From positions 1-64,000 of the forward strand of contig JAECUM010094095.1 of NCBI GenBank assembly GCA_016617855.1: a stretch of 64,000 nucleotides of DNA. Reading direction: 5' to 3'. How positions within the stretch are numbered: position 1 is the first letter of the stretch; every line of letters begins with the position of its first letter. Shown in pieces: positions 21,944 to 33,420 of the stretch. The DNA comes from Megalonaias nervosa. Taxonomy: Eukaryota > Mollusca > Bivalvia > Unionida > Unionidae. A program made the translations under genes and the position numbers. Under the pieces are notes generated by a model. That model saw only the letters and a program-made list of their open reading frames with translations, had not been told where the DNA came from and made no database searches.

Positions 21944-23190
21944 TCACGTGTATATCAACGACAGATTATCTGAGCAAGTCCAGATGTTCCAACGAAAAAA
22001 AAAATAGATTGGATACACAGTTGAGAAATCCCACTGAGATATCTGCAAACCAGAATCAACATTCTGATCACGCCCCATGAATCTCATCAGACTGTGATAT
22101 GCCCTTGCTACGTTGTTTTGTTCGAAACTCCGTATTATGTCTTCGTATGGTTCATGATGTCCATTTATTCTCACTGAAATCGTAGACACCGCTAATCTGT
22201 CAAACACCATTTCTAATCTTGTGTTACCTTGAAACGTAAGGAATATATGTCGTGGTGCTAAAATTCAATGTTGAAATGCTATCTGCCATGCAAATAAATT
22301 TGCTGTGCTTGTAACTGAGTCTGTGGCCATTGTCAGCCACGACATGGTTGACTTACCACCACTATCCATGAACGATAGCAACCTTCTTCTGTTACTCGTG
22401 GAATTAATGTTGGCATCCACAACGCTTTTTTTTGTTAGTATTATTTTATCAGCAGCTAAAGTATTACCTCGCCAGATTGCACCGTTGTCGGTTGACTTTC
22501 GAACTAACTCAAGCGTATGTTTGGCCCCAAAGATAATATTCCTAACATGTCTGCAGAATGCGAAGACAACTGACAGCGGTATCATACAACTGAATCTCCC
22601 TTGAGCATCAATTTGATATCGTTGTACTGCAAATCCCAGGTTAAATTCTGGAATTAGAGCCATGGACTACAGGGTTCACGTCGGCGTCAGTGGCGCTGGC
22701 GAAGTTTCTTGGTCGTCTTATGTCATACTGTGTATGGTTAAGATGGTCCTTAATATCTTTTGAGAACATCATTGCTGCACCAGTAGACCTTGAGCAATCA
22801 TTGAAATATCTTGCAAGACGGAGTATCATCGTAGCAACATCAACGTCATTGTGACACACTTCAATTTGTCTACTATCAATCATGTACACGGCGCTTTTAA
22901 ATATAACGCCATAATACCATTATTAACGAATCTACAGTTGTTATCTGCAGCGTATGGATTATTGTTATCTCTCAAAAGCCTACCCTGAACTTCAATAAAT
23001 TCCTCGCCGGACATGAAATACTTGATGTATCTTGGACGTGTAGTTCGATTCGCCCACTTTGGTTTGGTTCTTGTGCTTCATAAGAATAATATTAATAACC
23101 ATGCACAGACTCATTCTTGAGTACTGGTACATCCATGTCAAATGCTTGATAAGATACACGCTTGAACATTTTATTATATTCGTTGTTGTC
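21944..23190 (-). pseudogene. Capsid protein of the Polinton (double-jelly-roll type), broken
   Basis: From 23,190 downward the pieces run: DMDVPVLKNESVHGY, YYSYEAQEPNQSGRIELHV, ADNNCRFVNNGIMALYL, MIDSRQIEVCHNDVDVATMI (22,641-22,889), then in 22,265-22,663 GRFSCMIPLSVVFAFC and RNIIFGAKHTLELVRKS with RGNTLAADKIILTKKS, and in 21,944-22,210 FEQNNVARAYHSLMRFMGR with FSTVYPIYFF. The order 'F-x-IPL-x-x-x-FGFC ... GxKHxLxLVRK' is characteristic of capsid proteins in Polinton-like elements of invertebrates. I cannot tell major from minor capsid with certainty; the length (about 400 residues) suggests major. At least three frame changes occur. Confidence 0.65.
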
Positions 23191-23319
23191 CAAAACGATG
23201 TTTTTTTACACTGATCAATATCACCTACTACGGGCCAGACCACAACCCGCTACTAGGTTTGCGGTTATGTTTTTTTTTTTATCTCGGCTGAGGCTTGTTT
23301 TGTCAGAGATGGCCCGCCA

Positions 23320-24305
23320 GCTAATTATTTCAACCGCTCATTTGCTGCTTGATCAACATCACCAACAGCGCCAATACCCTTATCACGAACAACTTCGATC
23401 GCTTTCGTGCCGAACTGTTTGCAATATGGACAGCTTTTGGAGCTATCCTTCTAAATAAACCTTGAATAACATCGCCGAGTCCATCTCCGTAGATCGCTCT
23501 AGAAACCGGTATTTGTGAATTTATCACCCTGACGTTTTCAGATCCACTTTGGGCATTGTGTATAATCGTGTATTTTGTTATCGCAGATCTAATTGATCAT
23601 TCACTATAGTAGTCATCGGTAATTTCATCGATCAGTGCCCGATAGACGCTACTGTCCATGACGCCACCGGTAAACAAACGCTGACAAATAGAGGCTGCTT
23701 CAATGATGATTTCGTGGGTTTTATTGCCGGGTCGTCTTCCACCAATCAGAATTTCAAGTCGATCAACATCAGTGAGGATGTTATTTGGACAAAATTTATA
23801 CAGAATCGCAGGCGAGGTTTGCTTTTGAAGGCGTCGATCTCGAGTGGCAAGTACACTTCCGGTTGCTCCTTCAGATAGTTCGTCGTGTGCGGATCTGGTT
23901 GTTGTTCAGGATAACGCAGCTGGAGTACCTCTGACAGCTTTATTCTTTTCTTCGTTGTTTTAGACCTGGTTTTTACATTCAATTTTTTCTTTCTTCTTCG
24001 CTTTCTCAAGTTGATGCTTCTTTTCTTTCTGTCTATTTGCTTTGTTATCCTTGATGGCTTTAATACCTTCATCGGTAAATTTATAAATCATATCGGTGAA
24101 AACTCTTGATGGTGGTGGGGGTGGTAGTTGAACTTGGGGTGGTGGATTGGATTGAATTTGGGTGATGGAGGGGGTGGAAGACAGCCATCAATATCAGCAG
24201 GAAATTATCAAGAGTTTTCTGTATTGCCTCATTTGCTGTAACTATTTTTTGGGCTAGTTGGATCGTTGGTTCAAATAACTGCTCTGTACCTTCGGTAAAT
24301 TTCAC
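23320..24305 (-). pseudogene. Polinton minor structural protein with charged and proline-rich N-terminus, broken
   Basis: 24,081-24,305 (FTEGTEQLFEPTIQLAQKI) leads through a Pro/Thr/Ser-rich stretch and a frame change into a Lys/Glu-rich segment (MIYKFTDEGIKAI then KANRQKEKKHQLEKAKKK). Next comes QQPDPHTTNYLKEQPEVYLP, then VMDSSVYRALIDEITDDYY, and finally AIYGDGLGDVIQGLFRRIAP. The last two blocks match a protein commonly encoded just upstream of the capsid gene in Polinton and adintovirus-like elements. Function in the virion is inferred only from position. Confidence 0.5.
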
Positions 24306-24350
24306 AGGAGCTTCTTTGCGTTGTTGTAGCTGTGCTAAAATACCTGTATA

Positions 24351-27129
24351 AATTGATCGCTAATAATAGCACGCGTGGTTTCCCGCGCTCGGCAAAATTA
24401 ATGCCTGTTATGATAACAGAATAGAAATGATTTAAATGCTCAGATACTTAATAAAGTCTCTGTTAAATGCGTTTACACTAATTTTTGATAAGTTGGAATG
24501 TACTGGTATAGTTCCTGTAAATTATTTTAGCCGTATATTCTTAATAGAGACAGTGGCTGAGTGATTTAGGCGTGCAGACAATTTTCGACCAACCTGTGAA
24601 AACTTACCTCTCGTTTCCCGAGAGCGAGACTGACATATTGTGAGTTTTTAAAATATAATTATTATAGTGGGGGCGTTCCAGTGGTGCATTGAAAAAGACG
24701 AATAATCGTTGAATGGGTTTTTGTAAACTTGTTAAACTTAACCCTGGTGCACTTACCTGCCCCCTCCCCCATAAAGGTGTTCATATTATAGCACCCGGGG
24801 TTCACTTGGGTGTGTGTGTATTTTTGTGCTTGATTACAAAATTAAAATTCAGCCTGGACAGCCCTCTGAATCTCTAAAGTTTTGTTCTAAAATTTAGTTT
24901 CACACTTCTCACTTTGTTTAGGGTGCTTGTTCACACATAATTAAAAACAAACTATGACAAATTAACTATGAAAAAATATACTGTAACAATTACCCAAGAA
25001 AGTCATTCAATAGATATTCAACATCTGTCAACCTGGTCGCAGACAGTTCCTTTTGCTCTGATTAATCAATCACCATTACCACATGTAAAATCAACAATCT
25101 TACAGTCCTCGGATTGGCCTTTGGATATTTACTGAGTCAACGTTGCTTGAGTTCGATTTTGCATTGTATGATGTTCTTTAACGTTGATCCGTTTCAATGT
25201 TGGAAATAGTATTACCGTATATATCACCATAAGGATACCCTTTCTAATAAGAGCACAGTCTTCAACATCTGCGGTTCTGATTATGATTATAGTGATGTGA
25301 TGATTGATCTTCAATTTAGCCGTAAGTTGCGTCCTTTTATTGCATCTATTCCTAGATATTTTAAAAAATGTCTTAACTTTATTTAAATGCATGAATTTTT
25401 TGCTCTCCGAAAAATTGCGTGGAGCATGTAGTCTTCGCTGAGTACATCAGTCCGTCCAGCATTCTATAAGGTTCTACTAAATGGAGATGATTTTGATGAT
25501 ACTGTATACAAATGTTTACCTGGAAAAAGGCAAAGTATCACAAACAACTCCTTGGTCCATATCAGGATGATCAAGGTCACATCTGGGAGTCAATATTCAA
25601 ATGCGATAATTTCGCGTTTGCTCGATAACCTTCCAGTTAATGTTGAGATTTTAATTATCTTTTGCGCAAATGCTTACATTACAAGATAATGTGTCTACAA
25701 TACTCGTAAGTCCCTACCTTGATGGTCAAGGTCACATTGGGGTCACAAGTGAAAACTATGGGCTTTTCCGACAGCATATATCGGCTTAACCAATTTCTTG
25801 TTCACCCTTGTGACAGTTCTTAAACTCGTTAATGGGAATTTATACACATGCGACATCTGATAGCGTCATAATATATTAGAGTGCGTATGCCTTAAAACCC
25901 AATTTAACTCAGTTATAGTGCATGCATATGATTATAGATTGTAATATCTTCATAACATGTATGTTTGTTATTGTAAAACTCGGTGAATACATTTTATTAA
26001 TATGATGTTTCGAATGTGTTATAAACAGAACATTATAATATGTACAATGTGCGTGTTCGAATTAAGCCAAGTTACACACATATGTGAGCGTCCTATTTGG
26101 ATTTTTGCCTGCTGAATAATTGGGACGAATTCAACATCATGAAGTGAACATCATTGCAACCAAACATAGTCATTTGATTGGACGTTTACGCTGTTGCTGG
26201 TCCCATTGAAAACATTGTAATGTATTACATTGCGTGATACATGTTTGGCTTTGTAATTGTTACCATAGACAACTGTATTGGCTGCTTTGGTTCCTCTGTC
26301 GCAACAGTGCGAGGGAAACTCCTAATATATTTCTAAGGTTTTATGAACATAAATAACAGACTGCACACAATGGCATGGCTGCCTGTTTTTGAAAATACAC
26401 TGCTGTGAAAACATTGTGAAACGTTAGCAAATGGATACAATTATGCTCAGATATTGGGATCTGAATGCACGACTTCATTGGGGGCAGGTTACAAGCTTTC
26501 CATACCAAGTACTGCCACAATTTTTCTGTCTTAAAGTTTATATTAGTCCGCAGACATTTGCTGTCACAAAGAGAAGAAGGAACTACATACCGTTGTACCG
26601 GTTCACACATAAACGAACTCACACGCCCACACTGTCACGTATACAAAAGGGCACTTGAATAACAAAGGTAACGCTAAAGGGTTTGTTCTAAACTGGCGGA
26701 GTCATGCATGTCAAAATACATGTAATATAATACATAAATACCTAAAACAAATCTTCATCGAATTTTATATTCGGTTCGTGTCTGTGTCCTGCCAAGCAAG
26801 TTAAATCTAGGAAGAAGGGCTAGTAAATGGGGATTCGTTCCTTTTTTATTAAATCTCATATAGAACTGTTTCAGTTTAAGCTTGATGAGGTGAGTCGAAA
26901 AAATGTTCATTATTTTCTCATGAAACAGTGTACAGTAGCTTCCTCAAGGACGTAATATACAATTACGACTTAAAAAGGATATATCTCAGGTAAGGCAATT
27001 GAATTGTCTTTTACGGCTCAGCGACACACCAATTAAGCTATCGACAGTCACCCCATGGACATATGAGAAGGACACTCGCAGGAATCCGGGTTTATCTTGC
27101 TTGTGCTATCACGTGCTCGGAGGATACAG
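24351..27129. other. Non-coding stretch, weak repeat-like pieces
   Basis: No gene supported. 24,548-24,640 (GTGGCTGAGTGATTTAGGCG) has a tRNA-Ser/Leu-like A-box region but no convincing B box. Around 25,565 and 25,720 the phrase GTCAAGGTCACAT recurs, as in common invertebrate interspersed repeats. Short open frames at 25,129-25,392 and 26,341-26,662 have no motif. Confidence 0.4.
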
Positions 27130-27320
27130 TCCGACTCAAGGGATAGCCCGTTTTACGCCCCCATCCGACGGATGAAGATAAGAGATAAGTTTCTTGCCCA
27201 AGGGCATGCAGGAAAAATAAAAGACATTTGCGCCCATGTGACTCTGCTCTGGGTCTCCGGATTCTGAATCACACCGATACTCCTTTCTGAGCCAATTAAA
27301 TTAGAACGACTTTTTGATCA
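27130..27320 (-). repeat. Probable degenerate SINE-like fragment
   Basis: TTTCTTGCCCAAGGGCAT at about 27,191-27,208, followed about 40 bases later by a degraded GGTCTCCGGATTCTGAATC, resembles the body and promoter head of a different tRNA-derived SINE on the minus strand. It is too decayed to define ends. Confidence 0.3.
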
Positions 27321-27605
27321 GTCTATTATTCTATTTTGTATGTGCATGCAATGATAGTGGACATATTTTGTGGCCGTTGAGTGCCTATTTCAATTACCGT
27401 ACTGGATTATGGTGTGTGTAATGGTAGAGGATCATGTTTCATCAGATTTATGTTTTAATCCGTAGGTGGTACCTTATACAACTGGTCATAACTGGCTGGT
27501 TCAGTATTAATCTGTTGTAAAATGAGCATCGCCTGTTGAAAACTGATCCTCGGCGATGATTTCAACTGGGGCCCAAATTCAATCTTACACCGGATCAGGT
27601 CAAGT

Positions 27606-27611
27606 GTGTGC

Positions 27612-27671
<60 letters not shown>

Positions 27672-27956
27672 TTCGGATTTTTCACGTAGCTTTAACAATT
27701 TTTTAGTCATATGCCTACCATGTCTGAAGTGTGACAGTTTATAGTGATGTCTAGCAGACATGTAGCATGATGTTCCAGCAAGTCACAGTATCATGACGCC
27801 AGGCAGACCAGTCCTAACACTAACCTCTTAATTCTGAGCGCATAGCGAGGCAGCTGTTAGTACCATTTGTATGTCTTTGGCATGATTAGACCGGGGTTCC
27901 AACCCGCGACCTCCCGCATCCGAGGCGGACGCTTTAGCCGCTAGGCCACCGGAGCA
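27606..27956 (-). repeat. tRNA-derived SINE, copy A, with (CA)n tail
   Basis: Read on the minus strand, the head has a tRNA-like A box (GTGGCCTAGCGGCTAAAGCG) and B box (GGTTGGAACCC here; GGTTCGAACCC in better copies). A body of about 200 bp shared with copies B-E follows, ending TCACACACA. The tail is the (TG)n run at 27,606-27,670 on the plus strand. No clear target duplication was found. Confidence 0.85.
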
Positions 27957-28058
27957 GATGCGATGGGTGTCCAAAATTTCAAAATGGCCCTAACCTTTCT
28001 CGAAGGGCAGCAAAGCAAACGTTTATTTAACTCAGAGTGTGTAAGCGACAAGTGACTA

Positions 28059-28089
<31 letters not shown>

Positions 28090-29924
28090 ACGCTTTCAAA
28101 AGGGAGGGAGGAAACCTTGGACCCCCCACCCCTCTTCCCTCCGGCCCTGAAGTCGGGATGTTCGTTTGCAGCCCAAGTGTCCAAAGAGACCTAAAGGTGT
28201 CGAAAGCGATTTCTTTCATTAAATAAACATGCCACATCTTTAAACGATTTCGGCTTTCTTCGGCTATTATCACCTTTCAAATAACTTAACTGTTAAAAAC
28301 AGAACTTGAAAATGCGTCCCTTGTAACTGTTGAAATTCGATTACACCAGCAAAAATAAATCATAGTACGTATAGTACGGGTAAAGGAACTAGACTGTTGT
28401 TTGTGGAAAAGTGTCAATATCGGCTGCCACATGTTTGAGATATTGTCGAAAATTTCAAAATTTCACTTGTAGTTCACACGCCAGTCAACCGGAGAACAGC
28501 GCCTTCCATTGCGAAGTCGTCATCCCAAAGCATTGATATCACGGTGGTCTTACATAGTTGGACTAAATTTCAAATTGCCTCTTTATCGACACGATTCAAT
28601 AAATACATAAAATCAAACATCATTTGCAAGACATGCAAACACTGCTCAGTACGCACATATGCATGTGTCTCGAGCCATTACATTTTCTAACAGTGTATAG
28701 TATGAAGAAATGTCAGAATATTGGAGAAACAAAATGATAAAAAGGTCTTATAAAGATGCACATAACCTACTTGCTATGTGGGTGGGGCTCAATATAAACA
28801 TTTCTCACGTGTTTCAATGCCATTCAAACTATTTTCCAAATCATCTCTTGTATATGATCTTTATTAATTTTATTTTCTCCAACATTCAGACATTTCTTAA
28901 AACAGTGATACAATGTCAAATGCCTGTGATTGATCAAACCATGTGTTGGATACACATAAGCAAATTATGTTAAAAGGCAGTAATTAAAAGTGAATTTATT
29001 ATTAAATTAAATTAAGAATCACAGGTTAGGATAATTTGAAAGATTGAGAAAAGCTAAAGTGTGCTAGGAAATATTATCGTAATTTGATATTTAAATTAAA
29101 ATGCAAAGTACCAATTTAGGACTAAAAACATGCTGAAATGCAAGTGCATATGGTGGCTGCATGGTATCGATAATTTGTAGCCATTTTTGCACTTTCCATA
29201 CATGTAGCTGTCTTTATTGCAGCTTCCAAGAAGTCTTAAATGTATTTGCAAAGTGGCACAATTAACTTTGCAAGGTGAGCAGGTCTATCTACATAATTTT
29301 ATTTTGAAGATTAAACTTTCATTCATTTTGCCGAAATGGGACATTTGTATCATTTCACGGTTTGCAGATATCATTAATTATATATCGATAGACCATTGCA
29401 TTGCACATCGTGTGAAATAATAAAAATATCTTTTCTTTGCCTCAGTTGGTTTCAGTCAATCGAAAATAAATAGGTTTTGAATACAAATATTGCTTATGGA
29501 GAATTGTGTACGTTCTGATACTATTTACAAGGTTTGAAATATAATATGTAATATTATATACTTTCACTTTAAGTTATCAATCTAAACCTTTGGCGCTTAA
29601 TAAAATGATGTGCATTGACTTGACATGGATTCCAATCAAGTTTAAAAAAGATACAATGAAAATGTTGGCCAGACAGCAGAGACTGGAACCAGCTAATCAG
29701 GTTAGATCAATCTATGTTGAGCGAGGATGTTATTATTCATCAAACTGGAACATCACTGCAGAATACATATAAGCTTAACAAATAGATATGCACACTGCTC
29801 AGGTGTCACATGCACAGTTCCTATATACTAACTGAACCAATGCTTTGACCTTTAAATACAAGCCATTATACTGTTTTCTTAAAGGAACGTACATGCCTTT
29901 AAGTAACACAGCTTCATTCAATTC
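27957..29924. other. Non-coding stretch
   Basis: Contains a short (GT)n at 28,064-28,089 and otherwise AT-rich sequence. No open frame with a recognisable motif. Confidence 0.5.
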
Positions 29925-32434
29925 AATCATCATCATCATCATTATCATCATCATCATCATCAATCCCTTAACCCAAGAGGTCGTTGGAGCACCACAGTTG
30001 ACTTTACAACTAATTCTCTCCATCTTTCCTTTTTCTATACTGCCCTTTGGGAATCTCCAAATCCCATGCCTGTCAACTCCTTAAAATTGTCTTCCCACAT
30101 CTTTTTCTGTCTGCCTCTTCGTCTGCACCTTCGCACTGTGCCTTGCAATATTGTTTTTGCCAGTCCAGATGATCTTGAGACATGACCGTACCACTTCAGT
30201 TTGCGCTTTTTACAGTGGTCAAGAGGTCTTCATAGGATCCGATGGCTCGTTGGATCCTGTTGTTGACTTCTTCGCTAGGTACATGGTCAATGCATGAGAT
30301 GCACAAGATCTTGCAGTAGCATCTCATTTCAATATTTTGAATCCTTCTTTGTAAATCTGACGTGAGCGTCCATATTTCACAAGCATACAGAAAGATAGAT
30401 ATGACTTCCGAGCGCATCAGCATTATTTTGGAACCAAAAGCAATGTTGGTATCTTTCCATATTGGTCTCAACCTTGTTATTGTTGCTGTTGTCTGAGCAA
30501 TCCTGCAAAGTAGTTCTCGTTTGGAGCCCTCGTCTGTGATAATTGAACCCAAGTATTTAAAGCTTGTGACTCTTTCCAGCTTCTGTCCACTGACCTTTAT
30601 TTCTGCATTGATGCCATTGGTGTTGTTTGTCATCAGTTTGTTTTTTTCAGCGCTAATCTCCATACCGTATGCTGTGGAGGTTGTGTCGAGGCGTTCAACC
30701 AAGTCAGTCAGTTCTTTTTCATCTCCTGCTAAACCATCAATAGCATCTGCAAAGCGAAGGTTTGTGATTATTCTTCCTCTGATGCTGACAGTGCCCTTGT
30801 GGTCATGCAAGGCATCCTCTATGATCCTTTCCAGGAAAATGTTTAAGAGTGTAGGCGATATTATACATCTCTGTCTGACTCCAACTGTTGTTCGAAACCA
30901 ATCTCCTCTGCTGCCATTGATGAGGACAGCACTGGTGGCTTTGTCATAGAGGTGCTCAACAACCTGCACCAGGTTTGAGCTGATGTTATACTTCCTCAAA
31001 GTTGCCCATAAGGCTGCATGCCATACCCTATCAAAGGCCTTTTTGAAATCTATAAAGACGTGGTATAGATTCTGCTAGCGCTGAAGGTATTTCTCGCAAA
31101 GGAGTCTGAGATTGAAGATTTGTTATGGGGTGCTCCTTCCTGCTCGGAAGCCTGCCTGCTCTTCAGCAATAAGTTTCTCTGCTTGAGGCTTTAGTCTGTT
31201 GAGAATTATCTTCAGAATGACTTTGCTCGGGTGACTGATCAAACTGATGGTTTTGTAGTTTTGGTACAGCTGTAGGTTTCCTTTCTTGGGGAGCACAATG
31301 ACCAAGGATTGAGACCATGTGGTGGGCCATTTTCCTGTCTGCCATATCTTGTTGCAGATTGTTGTTAGGACTGTGACTATCTCTTCTCCTCCTGCTTGAA
31401 TGAGCTCTGCTGGTATATTGTCAATGCCAGCTGACTTTTTTTTTCTTTAGTGACCTAACTGCAATTTCTACTTCTTCACGAAGAATGGGGTTGTCATCAC
31501 TTTTTTCTGCCTGAGGGCAATTTATTACTGCTGGATCTCTTGGGTCTTATGATTGTACAATTCTGAGCAGTATTCTGTCCATCGCTTGAGGATATCTTGA
31601 TCTTCTGTGAGGCATTTTCCTGATTTGTCTTGGATGGCGGTGGTTTTCCGTTGTTTATGGGTTGTGAGATCTTTCACCAGTTGATATGCCATTTTGCTGT
31701 CATTTCTACTCAGACTGTCTTCGATTTTGTAGCATTGTCTTTCTATCCAGGATTCCTTTGCCTTTTTCATGCTTTTCCTGATCATATTGTTTATCTCTCT
31801 GTATTTTCTATCTCCTTCGTTATCTCTTTTTCCCTTTTTCAGTTCTCTTCTTTTGTAGCATAGGTCAGGGACATCTGTCGTGACTCAATGTTTCTTTGTT
31901 CGACGATATTTGCCAATGATCTCGCTAGCTGTGCTAGTCACAGCTGTGTTCAATGTGGTTGTTAAGGACTCTAGGTAGGTGTCTTGGCTGTCCAGGGTTA
32001 TCAAAGGTGCAAATTTACCTCATATCATTGCTTGGAACGCTTCTGTGACTTTTGGATCTTTCCATTGTTCAAAGTCAAATCTGATTCTTGGTTGGTTAGG
32101 CTTTTTGATCATTTTCTGGTGCGGTTAAAAAATTGTCATTAATAAATCGTGGTCACTTCCAATATCTGCTCCTGGAAAACTTCGTGTTCTGGCGATATTC
32201 AGCCCTGTGCAGAATCTTTTTTTCCCCAAGATGTAATCAATCTGGTTGTGATGTTGTCCATCTGGACTGTGCCAGGTCCATCTTCTATATGCTTTGTGAG
32301 GACCGAATGTTTGGCTAGCACAAGATTGTTGTAGGCAGCAAACTGCAAGAGCCTGAGTCCTCTTTCATTTGTTTCTGCATTGTAGAAGGGTCCACAGTTG
32401 CTTTGACAGCTTGTGAATTCTATTCGATGCAATA
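29925..32434 (-). mobile_element. Non-LTR retrotransposon (LINE), 5'-truncated, decayed
   Basis: On the minus strand the order is: the end of an apurinic-type endonuclease (32,199-32,432, TNERGLRLLQFAAYNNLVLA), a linker helix region (31,525-31,785), RT fingers (31,123-31,305, NYKTISLISHPSKVILKII and EEQAGFRAGRS), then RT palm to thumb and a C-terminal domain (30,196-30,999). The RT catalytic box, expected as F-A-D-D, reads NLRFADAIDGLAG, so its second Asp is Ala. Frameshifts and stops separate the pieces. The 3' end is a trinucleotide tail, (GAT)n on the minus strand, at 29,925-29,963, a type of tail used by RTE-clade LINEs. Clade assignment is tentative; the protein wording matches families often mislabelled as craniofacial development protein 2-like. 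Confidence 0.85.
30196..30999 (-). pseudogene. LINE reverse transcriptase palm, thumb and C-terminal domain
   Basis: The longest open piece of the LINE, 267 residues. Motifs: VGVRQRCIISPTLLNIFLE (the usual RQGC has become RQRC), NLRFADAIDG at the catalytic box (A-D-D changed to A-D-A), and AYGMEISAEKNKLMT, SFKYLGSIITDEGS and YACEIWTLTSDLQRRIQ farther on. Loss of a catalytic Asp means no polymerase activity even if translated. Confidence 0.85.
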
Positions 32435-32649
32435 AAATTCAACATAATCTCTTGTAACCAAATATGGGTACATCTAGAGATATACTACTGTTATTTCACT
32501 GTTCACACTTGAGATTATTAAACACGTCGTAATAAAAATATGAATCAAAGAGACGTTGTTACTGCTATTCAAAATGGTGTAGCGAACATATTTACTGCCA
32601 CCCCATATTGTTATTCTAGAACAAGTCCTGTGGCTTTTATCTTCGCACA

Positions 32650-32671
32650 AAGACACACACACACAGACACG

Positions 32672-32764
<93 letters not shown>
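32650..32764. repeat. (CA)n/(TA)n microsatellite
   Basis: A short ACACAC run with interruptions, then about 46 TA units. Confidence 0.95.
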
Positions 32765-32769
<5 letters not shown>

Positions 32770-32804
32770 TCTAAGATAACAGGCAGTTTCCAAGATATAT
32801 AACA

Positions 32805-32890
32805 TTGCGGCAATTTTCATACTAGTGACAATTGTCAAATTATCATACTAGTGGCAATTTTCATACTTGCGGTAATTTTTATACTAGTCT
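32805..32890. repeat. Small degenerate tandem repeat, unit about 22-28 bp
   Basis: Four imperfect copies of GGCAATTTTCATACTAGTG-like sequence lie just downstream of the last PGRP exon on that gene's strand. Confidence 0.6.
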
Positions 32891-33076
32891 TCACAGTTAT
32901 GATAGTATGATAAATATCTGGTTCATACGTGAGCAATATATGGCTCACGCAATCTTCCGTTTATGGACCTTAGTATATGCCCAAACTTGTGATAATACAA
33001 AATTATTTGAAGATATATGCATATATAAGAAGAAGGTGCAAAGAGTATTATATGTGAATGACGCTAGCCTCCCTGA

Positions 33077-33420
33077 CTAGTTATTCTCTCTGACAGGCGG
33101 CGTGTTTTTATAATGTGGCCATGTTTTAATCAGATTGTATAACATATGTCCAGGACTGTCTGTTGGGGTAGCATCTCTTTGGCCATATAACTTGTAATCT
33201 TGCTTTATTTTTCCTTCACGAAGTCCACATTTTATGAGACTATTGATAGCCTGGAGTGCATTCTCGCTAGGAAGAACCTTGTTAAAATTCCCCAAGACGG
33301 CAATGGATATGGCGACGTCGTTCCATCCAAACGTGTGAGCGCCAACCCTGTCCCATCCACGTGCTTCATAGGCCCTTCCGTCCTCCCCAACCACAAACGA
33401 GTACCCAATATCATCCCAGC
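33077..33420 (-). CDS. PGRP gene, exon 3 (C-terminal half of the PGRP domain, stop codon)
   Basis: Acceptor CTATTCACAG precedes 33,420. The exon gives residues 307-420 of the spliced protein and ends in TAG at 33,077-33,079. It opens with GWDDIGYSFVVGEDGRAYEA and RGWDRVGAH, the middle of a type-2 amidase/PGRP fold. It keeps the structural Tyr (about 313) that lies near the zinc in active family members. At the two C-terminal zinc-ligand positions the usual G-H-R is GQR (Gln 387, codon CAA) and the usual C-P-G is SPG (Ser 395, codon AGT). Two of three zinc ligands are therefore missing, as in non-catalytic recognition PGRPs. Phase 1 joins it exactly to exon 2 across a 6.9-kb intron. Confidence 0.9.

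Larger units (their letters stand above)
15610..24350 (-). mobile_element. Polinton/Maverick-type virus-like element, heavily decayed
   Basis: Minus-strand remnants occur in this order from high to low coordinate: a minor structural protein, a double-jelly-roll-type capsid, a pVI-like capsid protein, an adenain-like cysteine protease, several conserved but unrecognised ORFs, and a retroviral-type integrase at the low-coordinate end. Integrase plus protease plus capsid is diagnostic of Polintons and the related adintoviruses. Every gene is split by frameshifts or stops. The region is visibly richer in G+C and CpG than its surroundings. I found no DNA polymerase B, no packaging ATPase and no clear terminal inverted repeats, so the outer limits are those of the recognisable coding remnants. 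Confidence 0.82.

Noticed and set aside
22305..22604. 99-codon plus-strand frame with hydrophobic segments
   Set aside because: It is the mirror of the minus-strand Polinton capsid remnant, which has clear family motifs.
24540..24640. tRNA-Ser/Leu-like sequence (GTGGCTGAGTGATTTAGGCG)
   Set aside because: No matching B box or closing stems; at best a decayed SINE head.
27890..27960. Possible tRNA gene (A and B boxes, clover-like) at this and four other sites
   Set aside because: Each is the head of a SINE copy followed by the same non-tRNA body; the acceptor stem and 3' end do not close as a tRNA.
30521..30949. 142-codon plus-strand frame
   Set aside because: It is the mirror of the LINE reverse transcriptase on the minus strand.
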